55,431 nucleotides of DNA from a virus. The stretch lies in the IMG/VR virus record IMGVR_UViG_3300039310_000426, positions 1 to 55,431 of that record. One strand, written 5' to 3'. The translations under genes were made by a program, and so were the position numbers. The first letter of the stretch is position 1; each line of letters begins with the position of its first letter. This document shows positions 36,315 through 44,409 of the stretch, piece after piece. The notes beneath the pieces are model-generated. The model was not told where the DNA came from, did not search any database, and saw nothing but the letters and a program-made list of their open reading frames with translations.

Positions 36315-38897
36315 TTACCGTCCCTTCCGCTGCCGGATCTCCGCGAGCGAGGTCTGCGCCTCGGGGAGTATGGCCTCAAGGACATCCCGATCCTGCGCCA
36401 CCAGCCACTCGGACGGCTGGCCCTCAGCCTCCCAGCCGTGGGTCTGGAGGATGAGCGAGCAGAGTTCGCGGGCCTCCTTCCCCTCGGCCCAGAGCGCTCG
36501 GCAGACGGCCTGGCAGTCGGCGAGGAGGGAGTCGTCACCGGGTGCGAGGGCGAGCTGCTCGCCGACCATCCGCAGCCGGAGGCCGCGCCAGTGGGTGCGG
36601 TTGCCATTGTGCGCGGATCGGAAGGAGGTCAGCCCACGCTCGCTGAGCCGGAGGCCGAGGAAGCGCTGCGAGGTCGGCCGCTCGCCGGAGCCCTCGCACC
36701 AGTCCTTGTACCGGTGGAAGAGCTCAGCGGCCGAGACGGAATCGGCCGCCGATGGGATGGTCTCCTGCTCCAGGAAGGCGGCCATCGAGTCCATCTCGGT
36801 GCGGTACTGGCGGGTGGCCCGCTCCACCGCTGGCGACTGGCCCAGGCCCTGGCGCTGGTATGCGAGGCAGCCGTCGACGCACCAGCGCAGGATGCCCGGG
36901 GCCTCCTCGCGCAGGAGGCGGCGGGCGAGGTTGGGGTCGCGCTCCTCGGGCGGGATCAGCACCGTGAACGGGATCAGGCGCAGCCGCCGCCAGATCCCCT
37001 CCGAGTTGCCGGTGACGAGGGGCTTGTGGTTCGTGCTCATCCACGGGATGTCCGAGGGCACATAGGTGAAGGCGTCGCGGAACATGAACCGCGCCCACCG
37101 GATGTCGCCACCCGTCAGCACCTTCACGAGGCTCTCGTTCAGCTTCCCCTCGGGCTCCGCTATCACTGTCATCCGCACACCGCGAAGCTCGGCGACGTTC
37201 GTCGGGTGTGAGGGGTGACCGAGATCGAGGAGGAGGGTGGGGTCGGCGGCGCGGGCGTAGTCGCCCAGCAGGAAGCTCAGGACGTTGAGGAAGGTGGACT
37301 TGCCGTTGGCCCCGGTGCCGTACAGCACGAAGAGCACATGCTCCAGGATCTCGCCGATGATGGAGACACCGACGGCGCGCTGGACGAAGGCGATCAGCTC
37401 GTGGTCGCCGCCCAGCACCCGCTCCAGGAAGGCGTCCCACTGCGGGCAGCGGGCGTCGGGGTCGAAGCGGTAGGGGGCGAGCCGCGACTGCATCTGGTCG
37501 GGGTTGTGGGGGTGCAGCTGGCCGGTGCGGAGATCGACGGTGCCGTTCTCGCAGTTGAGCAGCCAGGGGTCGGGATCCCAGGTCTCGTGGGTCGAGTGGA
37601 GGCGCGACTGCGCGTTGGCGAGCAGCGCGCGCAGGCGCATGGTGGACTCGCAGGCGAGGATCTCGCGGTGGAGGCGGTGGCGCGCCCTAGCGTCGTCGCA
37701 CCAGGCGGGGATCTCCTCGGGGAGGCGGGCGACCGTCTCCTTGGCGAGGGTCATGCACTGCTCCGTGCCGTCCAGCCGCCAGCGGGTGCCGGTGTAGAGG
37801 CGCCAGAGCCCCCGGGTATGGTCGTACCGGGCGCCCGCGCCGTGGCGGCTGGCAAAGCGCTCCGCATTGCGGGTGTCGCTGAACTCGGGGAGCACCTGGC
37901 CTGGCTCTGAGCCGTGGCCGTCGCTCTGGGGATGATGGCCATTGCCATTTCCCCCGTTCCCTCCGCCGCCCTCTGGCTCCTGCCCCTGGGCCTCGGTGGG
38001 ATGGAGGTCGAGCCAGCGCTGCCCGGGAAGTTGGGCGATGAGGTCGCGGGCGGTGCGGGTTGGATCCTGGTCGATCCAGTCGTCGGCACCGCCGTGCTCC
38101 TTGACACCGACCAGCTCCAGGATCTGGGGGTCGAGCCCGGTGGCGGCGAAGGCGCGGCAGGCGGCCTCGGCGCCCCGGCGGCCGGCGTCATCGTTGTCAC
38201 CGATGACGACGGGGAGGCGGTTGTCGCCCCGGCCCGCCACGTCGGCGAGCATCCAGGAGGTGAGCTCGGTGCGGGGGCAGTCGCCGCCCGCGTCCCACCA
38301 CTTGCCCGCGCCCATGGGGCAGGTGGTGGCGGGCAGGCCCCGCCGGCGGAGGGCGTCGACGGCCTTCTCGCCCTCCACGATGAGGATGAGGCGCTTGGGA
38401 TCCTTGAGGAGGTCGGGGAGCCGGTACGGCAGTAGTTGGACGCTCTCCATGGCCCCCGGCCCCTCGATCCAGCGGCCGGGATGGAGCGGGTCGGGGCGGC
38501 GCTGGGTGAAGCGCTTGTCGCCATCGGGATTGGGATCGGGCTCCAGGCGGATCACCTGGTAGCGGACATTGCCGTCGCGGTCGTGGTAGTCGTAATGGGC
38601 GACGGGGCGCCAGGGCCTCGTGTCGCGCGGCGCCCTCCTCAGGGGCGGCGGCGGGGCCTCGCCGTGGCTCACCCCGCAGCCGCAGCGGCCCTCGAGGCGG
38701 TGGGGGAAGCAGTTACTGTCGCCCGCCACCTGGAGCGAGCCCGCCTTCTCCTCGCGGCTGCAGAAGGCCACCCGGCCGTCACCGGTGAGGTACCCGGCGC
38801 AGCGCACCCCCTTGCCCCGCCGGAGCCGGTCGTTGCCCCCGCAGATGGGGCAGGGCCTGCTCGGCGTGTAGCGGGTGACGGTGGCCGAGGCGGTCAT
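36315..38897 (-). CDS. D5/P4-type primase-helicase
   Basis: 860 residues. A zinc ribbon (CPICGGNDR, about 17-25, with later cysteines) comes first. A TOPRIM primase domain follows, with LILIVEGEKAV (about 170) and VVIGDNDDAGRRG (about 230). After a Gly/Asn-rich linker and the D5 N-terminal domain is the superfamily-3 helicase: Walker A YGTGANGKST (about 527-536) and the AEPEG...LTGGD segment. A winged-helix C-terminal domain ends it. Such proteins prime and unwind DNA at phage or plasmid origins. It is the clearest replication protein here, 2.5 kb from the palindrome array. Confidence 0.92.
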   Translation of the reverse strand: MTASATVTRYTPSRPCPICGGNDRLRRGKGVRCAGYLTGDGRVAFCSREEKAGSLQVAGDSNCFPHRLEGRCGCGVSHGEAPPPPLRRAPRDTRPWRPVAHYDYHDRDGNVRYQVIRLEPDPNPDGDKRFTQRRPDPLHPGRWIEGPGAMESVQLLPYRLPDLLKDPKRLILIVEGEKAVDALRRRGLPATTCPMGAGKWWDAGGDCPRTELTSWMLADVAGRGDNRLPVVIGDNDDAGRRGAEAACRAFAATGLDPQILELVGVKEHGGADDWIDQDPTRTARDLIAQLPGQRWLDLHPTEAQGQEPEGGGGNGGNGNGHHPQSDGHGSEPGQVLPEFSDTRNAERFASRHGAGARYDHTRGLWRLYTGTRWRLDGTEQCMTLAKETVARLPEEIPAWCDDARARHRLHREILACESTMRLRALLANAQSRLHSTHETWDPDPWLLNCENGTVDLRTGQLHPHNPDQMQSRLAPYRFDPDARCPQWDAFLERVLGGDHELIAFVQRAVGVSIIGEILEHVLFVLYGTGANGKSTFLNVLSFLLGDYARAADPTLLLDLGHPSHPTNVAELRGVRMTVIAEPEGKLNESLVKVLTGGDIRWARFMFRDAFTYVPSDIPWMSTNHKPLVTGNSEGIWRRLRLIPFTVLIPPEERDPNLARRLLREEAPGILRWCVDGCLAYQRQGLGQSPAVERATRQYRTEMDSMAAFLEQETIPSAADSVSAAELFHRYKDWCEGSGERPTSQRFLGLRLSERGLTSFRSAHNGNRTHWRGLRLRMVGEQLALAPGDDSLLADCQAVCRALWAEGKEARELCSLILQTHGWEAEGQPSEWLVAQDRDVLEAILPEAQTSLAEIRQRKGR

Positions 38898-39014
38898 CGG
38901 CCCGGTGCCCGACCCCCACGTCCTGTGGAGGATGTGGACAACCTGTGCAGATGTGGTACCCTACCCGGCAATCGCTCCATAGAAGGCATCCTTGGGGTCG
39001 ATGTGTGGGGAAAA

Positions 39015-39049
39015 GCGCCCCCCGGGAGGACGAGGCTTCCGGGGGGCGC
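39015..39049. terminator. Strong hairpin between divergent transcription units
   Basis: GCGCCCCCCGG (39015-39025) pairs perfectly with CCGGGGGGCGC (39039-39049) around a 13-base loop. On the minus strand the stem is followed by TTTTC, so it would end leftward transcription; rightward it is followed by TTGG. The rest of 38898-39192 holds no gene that I can support. TGGACA (near 38935) and TACCCT 16 bases on could be a rightward promoter. Confidence 0.55.
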
Positions 39050-39192
39050 TTGGCATCTTACCCCCGCCGGAGCCGGTGTGCTAGGGGGCGGGAGGGCGTA
39101 GGATCGGGGGCCGAGGGGCCGGGGGATCTGAGACAGAATCCCGTCCAAAGGTCCTATCTCCGTGGGCAACCCCCGGCCCCCCAGAGCCCCGG

Positions 39193-39221
39193 GTGACATC
39201 CCCTCGGCCGTCTGACATAAT
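39193..39221 (+). promoter_or_regulatory. Promoter of the toxin-antitoxin-like pair
   Basis: GTGACA (39193-39198), a 17-base spacer and CATAAT (39216-39221), then 9 bases to the GTG at 39231. Good -35 and -10 matches and an almost leaderless start. Confidence 0.6.
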
Positions 39222-39230
39222 CGGTTCAAT

Positions 39231-39470
39231 GTGGAGCCGAGGATCGCTCAGTCGGCGCATCGGCACCGGATCTCGGTGCGGCGGATGCTGGAGGCGTACC
39301 GCAACACCGTGGTCGTCGTTCCCCGAGGCGAGATGAGGATGCATCTCGGCCACGACGCCAGCGGCGTGCCGCTCGAGGTCGGCGTGGTGGAGACCCGTGA
39401 GGGATCCGCCATCGTCCACGCGATGAGGTTGAGACGGGTCTGGCGCCGTCTCTACGCGAGGCACCTCTGA
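39231..39470 (+). CDS. Putative toxin of a toxin-antitoxin pair
   Basis: 79 residues from a GTG. The segment GHDASGVPLEVGVVETREGS followed by IVHAMRLRRVWRRLY resembles small actinobacterial toxin-like proteins of the BrnT/RelE-fold kind, which end in a similar HAM-x-R motif. The next gene starts on its last base (TGATG) and encodes a ribbon-helix-helix protein, the usual partner. Activity is inferred, not shown. Confidence 0.55.
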   Translation: MEPRIAQSAHRHRISVRRMLEAYRNTVVVVPRGEMRMHLGHDASGVPLEVGVVETREGSAIVHAMRLRRVWRRLYARHL

Positions 39471-39751
39471 TGGCACTCACGCGCCGCCGTGACGGCATCA
39501 CCGAGAGCGAGGCGGCCGTCTATGCCGACCGCTTCGAGGCCATGGGACCTGACGACTTCGGGACGCCCGTCCCCGGGCCGGCGGCCTTTGCGGGACGGCG
39601 CTCGCTCTCCGGTGCGGGCAAGACGCCCAGAGTGACCCTCCGCCTCCCCGATCCCCTGCTCCGCCGCTACCGGCGGCGGGCGCTGCGGGACGGTCGATCC
39701 ATGAGCGCCCTGTTGCGGGAGATCCTGGTTCGTCATGCCCCCCGCTCCTGA
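39470..39751 (+). CDS. Ribbon-helix-helix antitoxin / DNA-binding protein
   Basis: 93 residues. The C-terminal part, RVTLRLPDPLLRRYRRRALR followed by GRSMSALLREIL, is a classic ribbon-helix-helix (CopG/MetJ type). The N-terminal ESEAAVYADRFEAMGPDDFG would be the toxin-binding arm. It probably represses the promoter at 39193-39221. Confidence 0.7.
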   Translation: MALTRRRDGITESEAAVYADRFEAMGPDDFGTPVPGPAAFAGRRSLSGAGKTPRVTLRLPDPLLRRYRRRALRDGRSMSALLREILVRHAPRS

Positions 39752-39878
39752 CCCGGCACCGACCGCCGCCAGCCCGCCGCCCGATCCAGAGCCGGAGTCG
39801 GCGACTTGTCGCCGCGCCTGGAATCGCGCCCTCAAGGAGGTCGCGCGTCGGGATCGCGACTACTTCGCGATGCACTGA
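39735..39878 (+). CDS. Small Pro-rich/charged protein
   Basis: 47 residues overlapping the antitoxin gene's end by 17 bases. A Pro/Asp/Glu-rich first half is followed by a basic helix (RRAWNRALKEVARRDRDYF). No Shine-Dalgarno; uncertain. Confidence 0.4.
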   Translation: MPPAPDPAPTAASPPPDPEPESATCRRAWNRALKEVARRDRDYFAMH

Positions 39879-39900
39879 AAGTGGCAATCGCGCCACCCCC

Positions 39901-39930
39901 TTGTCCTCCCGGGCCGGAGAGGTGTACGGT
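39901..39930 (+). promoter_or_regulatory. Promoter of the basic-protein operon
   Basis: TTGTCC (39901-39906), an 18-base spacer and TACGGT (39925-39930). The -10 lies in a short direct repeat, GGTGTACGGTGC/GGTGTACGGTGG. The first gene begins at 39972 with a usable GGGAGG upstream. Confidence 0.45.
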
Positions 39931-39971
39931 GCGGTGTACGGTGGCAAGCCAGCCGCCGGGAGGGTGCCGCC

Positions 39972-40388
39972 ATGGCCCGAGATGAGATCGGGATGGATGA
40001 GATCCGCGATCTCTACCTACAGCGTGCTCGCGCGGCGGGCCGGGAGCACCACTTCTTCGACCGCCAGAGCAACCGGTTCTTCGGCAGCCGGTTCCCGGCC
40101 GTCGGCTACACCGGGCCTGGGGGCATCTACTTCACCGAGTCGCAGCAGCCTCCCGGCGGGGGCGCCAGGATCTTCCGGGTCAAGCGCCTCAATGCTAGCG
40201 GGGGCATGGATACCATCGACGGCCCGGTGGGCGACGTGTTCCACTCGTGGCCCTCGGGGGCGGCGGCCAAGGCGGCCGCGAGGCGGTTGGCGGCGGGCGG
40301 GACAGCTCGGCGCCGCGCGGTGCGTTACCACCGCCATCCCGCACATCCCTACTCGCACCCGGCCGCGACGCGGCATCGGAGGCGGTAG
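39972..40388 (+). CDS. Basic hypothetical protein with His-rich tail
   Basis: 138 residues. A domain of about 110 residues (IYFTESQQPPGGG, IFRVKRLNASGG) is followed by RRRAVRYHRHPAHPYSHP, a diverged relative of the His-rich tails on the next genes. First gene of the tail-bearing operon. It ends CGG-TAG-CG-ATG, the common junction of the run. Confidence 0.6.
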   Translation: MARDEIGMDEIRDLYLQRARAAGREHHFFDRQSNRFFGSRFPAVGYTGPGGIYFTESQQPPGGGARIFRVKRLNASGGMDTIDGPVGDVFHSWPSGAAAKAAARRLAAGGTARRRAVRYHRHPAHPYSHPAATRHRRR

Positions 40389-40390
40389 CG

Positions 40391-40708
40391 ATGGCCGAGT
40401 ACCCGATCGCCAGGCATGTGGACATGATGGGCGTGGTGGGACACACCCGTGACTGGCCACCTGGCACGGGTGGGCTGATGGTGCTCGTGGACGCGCCCGA
40501 TGACCGTACCGCCCGCCGCTGGGCGGAGGCGGTATGGGAGGAGCACATGACGGGCGAGCACAAGCGTCCAGAGGTGTACTTCCTGCGCGGGGACATGCGA
40601 CCCGGTGGCCGCAAGAAGTTCGAGGTGCGCCTCCTGCCAGAGGGTCGTGCCCGACGCCGTCGGCGCCGTACTGCCCCCATCCACACCCACGGCCACGGAG
40701 GTCGGTAG
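40391..40708 (+). CDS. Tail-bearing protein (HTHGHGGR end)
   Basis: 105 residues. The body, LMVLVDAPDDRTARRWAEAV and PEVYFLRGDM, looks like a small alpha/beta domain. It ends RRRRRRTAPIHTHGHGGR, the tail family described for this operon. The GGA-GGT codons of the tail act as Shine-Dalgarno for the next start. Confidence 0.65.
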   Translation: MAEYPIARHVDMMGVVGHTRDWPPGTGGLMVLVDAPDDRTARRWAEAVWEEHMTGEHKRPEVYFLRGDMRPGGRKKFEVRLLPEGRARRRRRRTAPIHTHGHGGR

Positions 40709-40711
40709 CCA

Positions 40712-40851
40712 ATGTCTCAGAGCATCGCTGAGTATTTCCGGGCCGCAGCCTGGGGCTTGCCCAGCGCTATGCGCTGCAGCACGCCAAGGGCCGCCCCCGG
40801 GGCCGCGCCGCCCCGCTGCACAGCCACACCCATGGGAGGCGGCAGCGGTGA
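40712..40851 (+). pseudogene. Frameshifted or degenerate tail-bearing gene
   Basis: The ATG at 40712 opens MSQSIAEYFRAAAWG, but the tail frame (QRYALQHAKG, RAAPLHSHTHG) is in the -1 frame from about 40750 and has no ATG or GTG start of its own. A single-base insertion or deletion near the GGGG at 40752-40755 would join them into a 45-residue protein. It is a pseudogene, a sequencing error or a programmed frameshift. Confidence 0.45.
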
Positions 40852-41138
40852 GTTTCGTCCAGCGCCCCGCTAGGCGGCTGAGAGTGGGAGACGCGGTCCA
40901 GGTGTACCACCCGGGATCCGGGCACGCTGATCTGCGCGATGTCATCGCCGTGCGTCGGGATCTCGGGCGCGTGGTGGTCACGCTGGACACCGGCCGCGAG
41001 ATCTCGTGGGCCGGGAGCACCCAGGTGAATGTCGCCGTCAAGGGACGGAGCCGGAGGACGCACTGGGCACTGCTCGCCTCTGGGCTGGCGCGCCGTCGCG
41101 CCGCCCCGCTGCACAGCCACACCCACGGAGGGCGGTAG
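40848..41138 (+). CDS. Tail-bearing protein (HSHTHGGR end)
   Basis: 96 residues from a GTG overlapping the previous stop. A KOW/SH3-like beta domain is suggested by RLRVGDAVQVYHPGSG and GRVVVTLDTGREISW. It ends ARRRAAPLHSHTHGGR. Stop and start are spaced TAG-CG-ATG with GGAGG upstream. Confidence 0.65.
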   Translation: MSFVQRPARRLRVGDAVQVYHPGSGHADLRDVIAVRRDLGRVVVTLDTGREISWAGSTQVNVAVKGRSRRTHWALLASGLARRRAAPLHSHTHGGR

Positions 41139-41140
41139 CG

Positions 41141-41617
41141 ATGGGGCGGCGGATGGCGCGGATGGGGAGTCCCCGGAGCGTGCGCCAGCTGATGATGCTG
41201 GCACCCCGGCCGTGGGAGCGTGGTTTCGCGCTCATCTCTCAGGCGCCAGGGAGCCCAAGTGTCATCACCTGGGATCCCGCCTACGACTCGACCATCCTGG
41301 CCCAGGCGGATCCGATGATCGGCTTCTCGCGCACCGATGCCAAGGCGATCAGGGCAGCCGTCGGACGCTCGCGCACCCGCAGCGCCCTGGTGAGGATCAC
41401 TCATCTCGCCAACGGCAAGTGGCGCGGCACGGTGGTCGATGAGCAGGGCAAGCCCGTGGAGTTTCAGGACTTCAGCACCGAGGCCGCCGCGCAGCGGTGG
41501 AAGCGCGAGGAGATGAGGGAGACGCATCTCCTGGGCCGGAGGTCACTCCCGGTCCGCTCCGGCGCGGCCCGTCGCCGTCGTGCCCCCATCCACCACCACG
41601 CCCACGGGGAGCGGTAG
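41141..41617 (+). CDS. Tail-bearing protein (HHHAHGER end)
   Basis: 158 residues. No known domain; VITWDPAYDSTILAQADPM and VRITHLANGKWRGTVVDEQG look like a folded alpha/beta body. It ends AARRRRAPIHHHAHGER. Confidence 0.65.
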   Translation: MGRRMARMGSPRSVRQLMMLAPRPWERGFALISQAPGSPSVITWDPAYDSTILAQADPMIGFSRTDAKAIRAAVGRSRTRSALVRITHLANGKWRGTVVDEQGKPVEFQDFSTEAAAQRWKREEMRETHLLGRRSLPVRSGAARRRRAPIHHHAHGER

Positions 41618-41619
41618 CG

Positions 41620-41901
41620 GTGAGCTTCTACGTCCACCATGTCACTGCGAGCGGCCACGAGGGCTGGACTGGCCCCATCCGCTTGCCGGGACAGGCGTAT
41701 CGCGAGGCCGTGGCCTGGCGGCGGATGGGTGACACGGCGGACGTGGTGGAGAGCACGCCCGAGCTGAGGGCCACCGTGCGCCGCTGGCAGCATGAGGCGG
41801 ATCTTCGCCACGGGCGCACCCATCGTAGCGGCAAGAGTTCCTATGGGCACCTTCGCAAGCGCGCCGCCCCGCTGCACACCCACGCGCACGGGGGGGGGTA
41901 G
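41620..41901 (+). CDS. Tail-bearing protein (HTHAHGGG end)
   Basis: 93 residues from a GTG. The body has GWTGPIRLPGQAYREAVAW and a helix ELRATVRRWQHEAD. It ends KRAAPLHTHAHGGG; the last codons fall in a nine-G run (41890-41898) that could change length by slippage. Confidence 0.6.
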   Translation: MSFYVHHVTASGHEGWTGPIRLPGQAYREAVAWRRMGDTADVVESTPELRATVRRWQHEADLRHGRTHRSGKSSYGHLRKRAAPLHTHAHGGG

Positions 41902-41906
41902 CGGCG

Positions 41907-42596
41907 ATGGCCCAGATTGAGGTCAAGCGGCTCAGCCCAGCGATCCGCTCTGCGCTCGCCAGCGTGAAGTACGGGGCCAGGGACATCAGCGTCGTGCCTG
42001 CCACCGAGGTCTCGCTGACGGTGAGCGGTGGGGCGGGCCAGCGCGGCTTCGCCACCCTGGTCGACATGGTGACCGGTCGCCACGAGACCATGATGGGGTC
42101 GTGGGGCGGGGCCAATATGTTCACCCCCCGGAACCGGGTGGATCTGGACACGACGAAGCGGACGCTGCCCCCGGGGACGGTGCTGATAAAGGGCGAGGAG
42201 GGCTACCCGCGCACCTTCGCCACCATCTACGCGCACCCCGATCTGCTGCAGAGCCTCAGCCTCGCGGCCCCGGCGGCGCCGCTGAGCGACGTGGAGGGGA
42301 AGGTGCTCAACATCTATGGCGGGATCAAGAGCGGGTACCGCCAGGATGAACTCCGCCGCAAGGACATCTCGCCGCAGGCGGCGGCGGCGGCGGTGCGGTC
42401 GCTGATCGCGGCCGGCTACCTAGCCCAGAACAAGGCGGGGGCGGTGTCGATCACGACCGCCGGCAAGAACGCCCGCCCCTCCGGCTACTACCGCCGCCGC
42501 CCCTCAGCGCTCCAGGTAGAGCTCGCTCGGCGATCCCGCCAGGCCCGGCAGCAGCCCCGGCACCGTGACGGCCGGTTCAGCAAGCGGAGGCGGTAG
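41907..42596 (+). CDS. Conserved phage protein with C-terminal winged-helix-like region
   Basis: 229 residues. The signature ALASVKYGARDISVVPATEV, GSWGGANMFTPRNRVDLD and LPPGTVLIKGEEG is one I recognise from many large phages, where its role is unknown. The second half (DELRRKDISPQAAAAAVRSL, IAAGYLAQNKAGAVSITTAG) is winged-helix-like. It ends HRDGRFSKRRR, with no His tail but the same TAG-CG-ATG junction. Confidence 0.7.
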   Translation: MAQIEVKRLSPAIRSALASVKYGARDISVVPATEVSLTVSGGAGQRGFATLVDMVTGRHETMMGSWGGANMFTPRNRVDLDTTKRTLPPGTVLIKGEEGYPRTFATIYAHPDLLQSLSLAAPAAPLSDVEGKVLNIYGGIKSGYRQDELRRKDISPQAAAAAVRSLIAAGYLAQNKAGAVSITTAGKNARPSGYYRRRPSALQVELARRSRQARQQPRHRDGRFSKRRR

Positions 42597-42598
42597 CG

Positions 42599-43087
42599 AT
42601 GGCTGAGCTGGTCACGGTCAAGCGCAACAGCATCGAGGCTCGGACGATGTGGGATCGGGCCGTCTCGGCGCGCAGCCACACCCTGGAGAACTACTTCATC
42701 GGCCAGGACGTGGACATCCCCGCCGAGCACGCGTGGTACACGAGGGTGCTCTCCTGGGGCGGCCACGGGCCGCGCATCGTCCGCAGCGGGGACACCTACA
42801 CGATCCACTATCACAGCAACCACTGGGTGGAGTTGAAGGTGGCCCCGGGGCGCTCGAGGAGCCGGGCCTCGGAGCGGATCGCCTCGGTGCCCGGGCCGGG
42901 CCAGGTGGTGCGGCTCGCCAACGGTGAGCGCTGGCAGCACAAGTTCGGGGCGATGTGGGAACTCCTCGGCCCCGTGCACCGCGAGATCCATGGCGAGGGC
43001 AACTTCTCGCGCCACCTCCGGCTGGTGGGTGGGCGTGCTCGCCGCCGCACCGCCCCCGTCCACACCCACGCGCACGGAGGGCGCTAG
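42599..43087 (+). CDS. Tail-bearing protein (HTHAHGGR end)
   Basis: 162 residues. Body with TYTIHYHSNHWVELKVAPG and a helical middle; no family known. It ends ARRRTAPVHTHAHGGR. The preceding junction supplies its ribosome-binding site. Confidence 0.65.
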   Translation: MAELVTVKRNSIEARTMWDRAVSARSHTLENYFIGQDVDIPAEHAWYTRVLSWGGHGPRIVRSGDTYTIHYHSNHWVELKVAPGRSRSRASERIASVPGPGQVVRLANGERWQHKFGAMWELLGPVHREIHGEGNFSRHLRLVGGRARRRTAPVHTHAHGGR

Positions 43088-43089
43088 CG

Positions 43090-43452
43090 ATGGCGATGCG
43101 GGAGAACGACCGCAACAAGGCGATCACCGCCCTGCGCGCCGGGCTGCGCCGCCGCAGCACCAAGACCTGGAGCGTGCGCGGCGGCCGGGGCACGGCCTGG
43201 GGTTGGATCACGGTGACCGCCCCGCCATCCCGGCTTGACCAGTACGGGGGCATGAGCAAGGCGGATCAGGAGGAACTCTCCCGCATCTTCGGGGAGCATG
43301 TGCACCACCAGGGCATCTCCATCCCGGCGAGCAACCCCTACCGCGAGGCCTACGTTGAGCGGGTGCTGCACGGCTCGACCAGTCTCAACCCGCAGCCGTA
43401 CTGGCGCCGCCGCGCGGTGCCCGTCCACACGCACGCGCACGGAGGGAGGTAG
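43090..43452 (+). CDS. Conserved KTWSV/RGTAWGWI-family protein with His tail
   Basis: 120 residues. KTWSVRGGRGTAWGWITVTAPP, MSKADQEELSRIFG and QGISIPAS match a protein family common in phages and some bacteria (RGTAxGW...APPxR...DxxELxxLLG). Function unknown. Here it ends RRRAVPVHTHAHGGR; I do not recall that tail from relatives. Confidence 0.7.
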   Translation: MAMRENDRNKAITALRAGLRRRSTKTWSVRGGRGTAWGWITVTAPPSRLDQYGGMSKADQEELSRIFGEHVHHQGISIPASNPYREAYVERVLHGSTSLNPQPYWRRRAVPVHTHAHGGR

Positions 43453-43454
43453 CG

Positions 43455-43829
43455 ATGGCGGTGGAGCGGAAGCCGCGCGTGGATCCCCTGGTGCCAACTC
43501 GGGCCATCGACTTCCACCTCGGCCGCGTCCATGTGGGCACGCCCGATCAGGAGGTGGCGCGGGAGATCGAGGCGGCCATTGACAAGGCGGCGGCCAGGGA
43601 GCCGCGCTGGACCCCGGCGATCCGTCGCCAGGCGGTGCAGTACGCGATCTGGCGCCACCACCAGGATCTCGCCGAGTACCGGCGGGTGATGGGCGGCGGC
43701 CACGGGATCATCACCACCGCTGGCCATGCCCGCACCCGCACCGATGTGCGCTGGGAGCAGGTGCACGCCGCCGAGCGGGCGGGCCACCCCATCGCCCATC
43801 CCCGCGCCTTCGTCTTCGGAGGCCACTGA
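43455..43829 (+). CDS. Conserved phage-type hypothetical protein
   Basis: 124 residues. TPDQEVAREIEAAIDKAA, WTPAIRRQAVQYAIWRHH and YRRVMGGGH resemble a phage family found near the previous genes' relatives. No His tail; it ends HPRAFVFGGH. TGATG junction with the next gene. Confidence 0.6.
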   Translation: MAVERKPRVDPLVPTRAIDFHLGRVHVGTPDQEVAREIEAAIDKAAAREPRWTPAIRRQAVQYAIWRHHQDLAEYRRVMGGGHGIITTAGHARTRTDVRWEQVHAAERAGHPIAHPRAFVFGGH

Positions 43830-44128
43830 TGCCCGCCTACCGGGGGTACCAGATCGAGTACGTCACCCACGGTGAGGCCGTGATCGCGGTGATCCGCGAC
43901 GGGGGGGGCCGGGTCGTCCACCGCTCGCAGGGGGCGGCGGGGACCAGGCGGACGCAGGCCCAGGCGGGCGAGGCGGCGCGGCGCTGGGTGAAGTACCACG
44001 AGGGGCGCGGCCGCCCCCGCCCCCGCCTCGGCGAGGCGGATCTGAGCGCCGAGGAGCGCCGCGAACTGGAGCGCCGCCGGGTGGCGGCGCGGGCCCAGCG
44101 GCGCGATCGGATGGGCCGGTTTGGCTGA
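43829..44128 (+). CDS. Basic protein with RDRMGRF end
   Basis: 99 residues. N-terminal beta-hairpin-like start (YRGYQIEYVTHGEAVIAVI) and a helical Arg-rich C-terminal part ending RAQRRDRMGRFG, like the ends of the proteins at 41907 and 15803. Probably nucleic-acid or virion associated. Confidence 0.6.
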   Translation: MPAYRGYQIEYVTHGEAVIAVIRDGGGRVVHRSQGAAGTRRTQAQAGEAARRWVKYHEGRGRPRPRLGEADLSAEERRELERRRVAARAQRRDRMGRFG

Positions 44129-44148
44129 TAACACGGGAGGCTGAAGAC

Positions 44149-44403
44149 ATGGCTCGCACGCGCTGGATCCAGGAGGCCCTGAAGAAGGGCAAGCCGGGCG
44201 CCCTGCACCGGCAGCTGCATGTCCCCCAGAGCGAGAAGATCCCGGTGGCCAAGCTCCGCGCCGCCGCCAAGGCGCCAGGCACGAAGGGCAAGCGGGCGCG
44301 GCTCGCGCTGACGCTGCGCCGCATCGTCCAGGGCGAGAGCCACGCCAAGAGGTCGGCGGCGGCCAGGAAGGGATGGGCGACCCGGCGGCGGCGGGGACGG
44401 TAG
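44149..44403 (+). CDS. Small very basic phage protein (GALHRQL...KIPVAKL type)
   Basis: 84 residues. GKPGALHRQLHVPQSEKIPV followed by KLRAAAKAPGTKGKRARLAL is a signature of a small basic protein widespread in phages (PGALxxxLxVxxGExIPxxKLxxAA...GKRARLAxTL). Net charge is strongly positive. Its role is unknown; DNA binding in the virion is plausible. Confidence 0.75.
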   Translation: MARTRWIQEALKKGKPGALHRQLHVPQSEKIPVAKLRAAAKAPGTKGKRARLALTLRRIVQGESHAKRSAAARKGWATRRRRGR

Positions 44404-44409
44404 GGGGCG

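Noticed and set aside
36240-37211. Rightward ORF opposite the primase-helicase C-terminal half
   Set aside because: Antisense to the D5 helicase domain; composition is that of a mirror frame.
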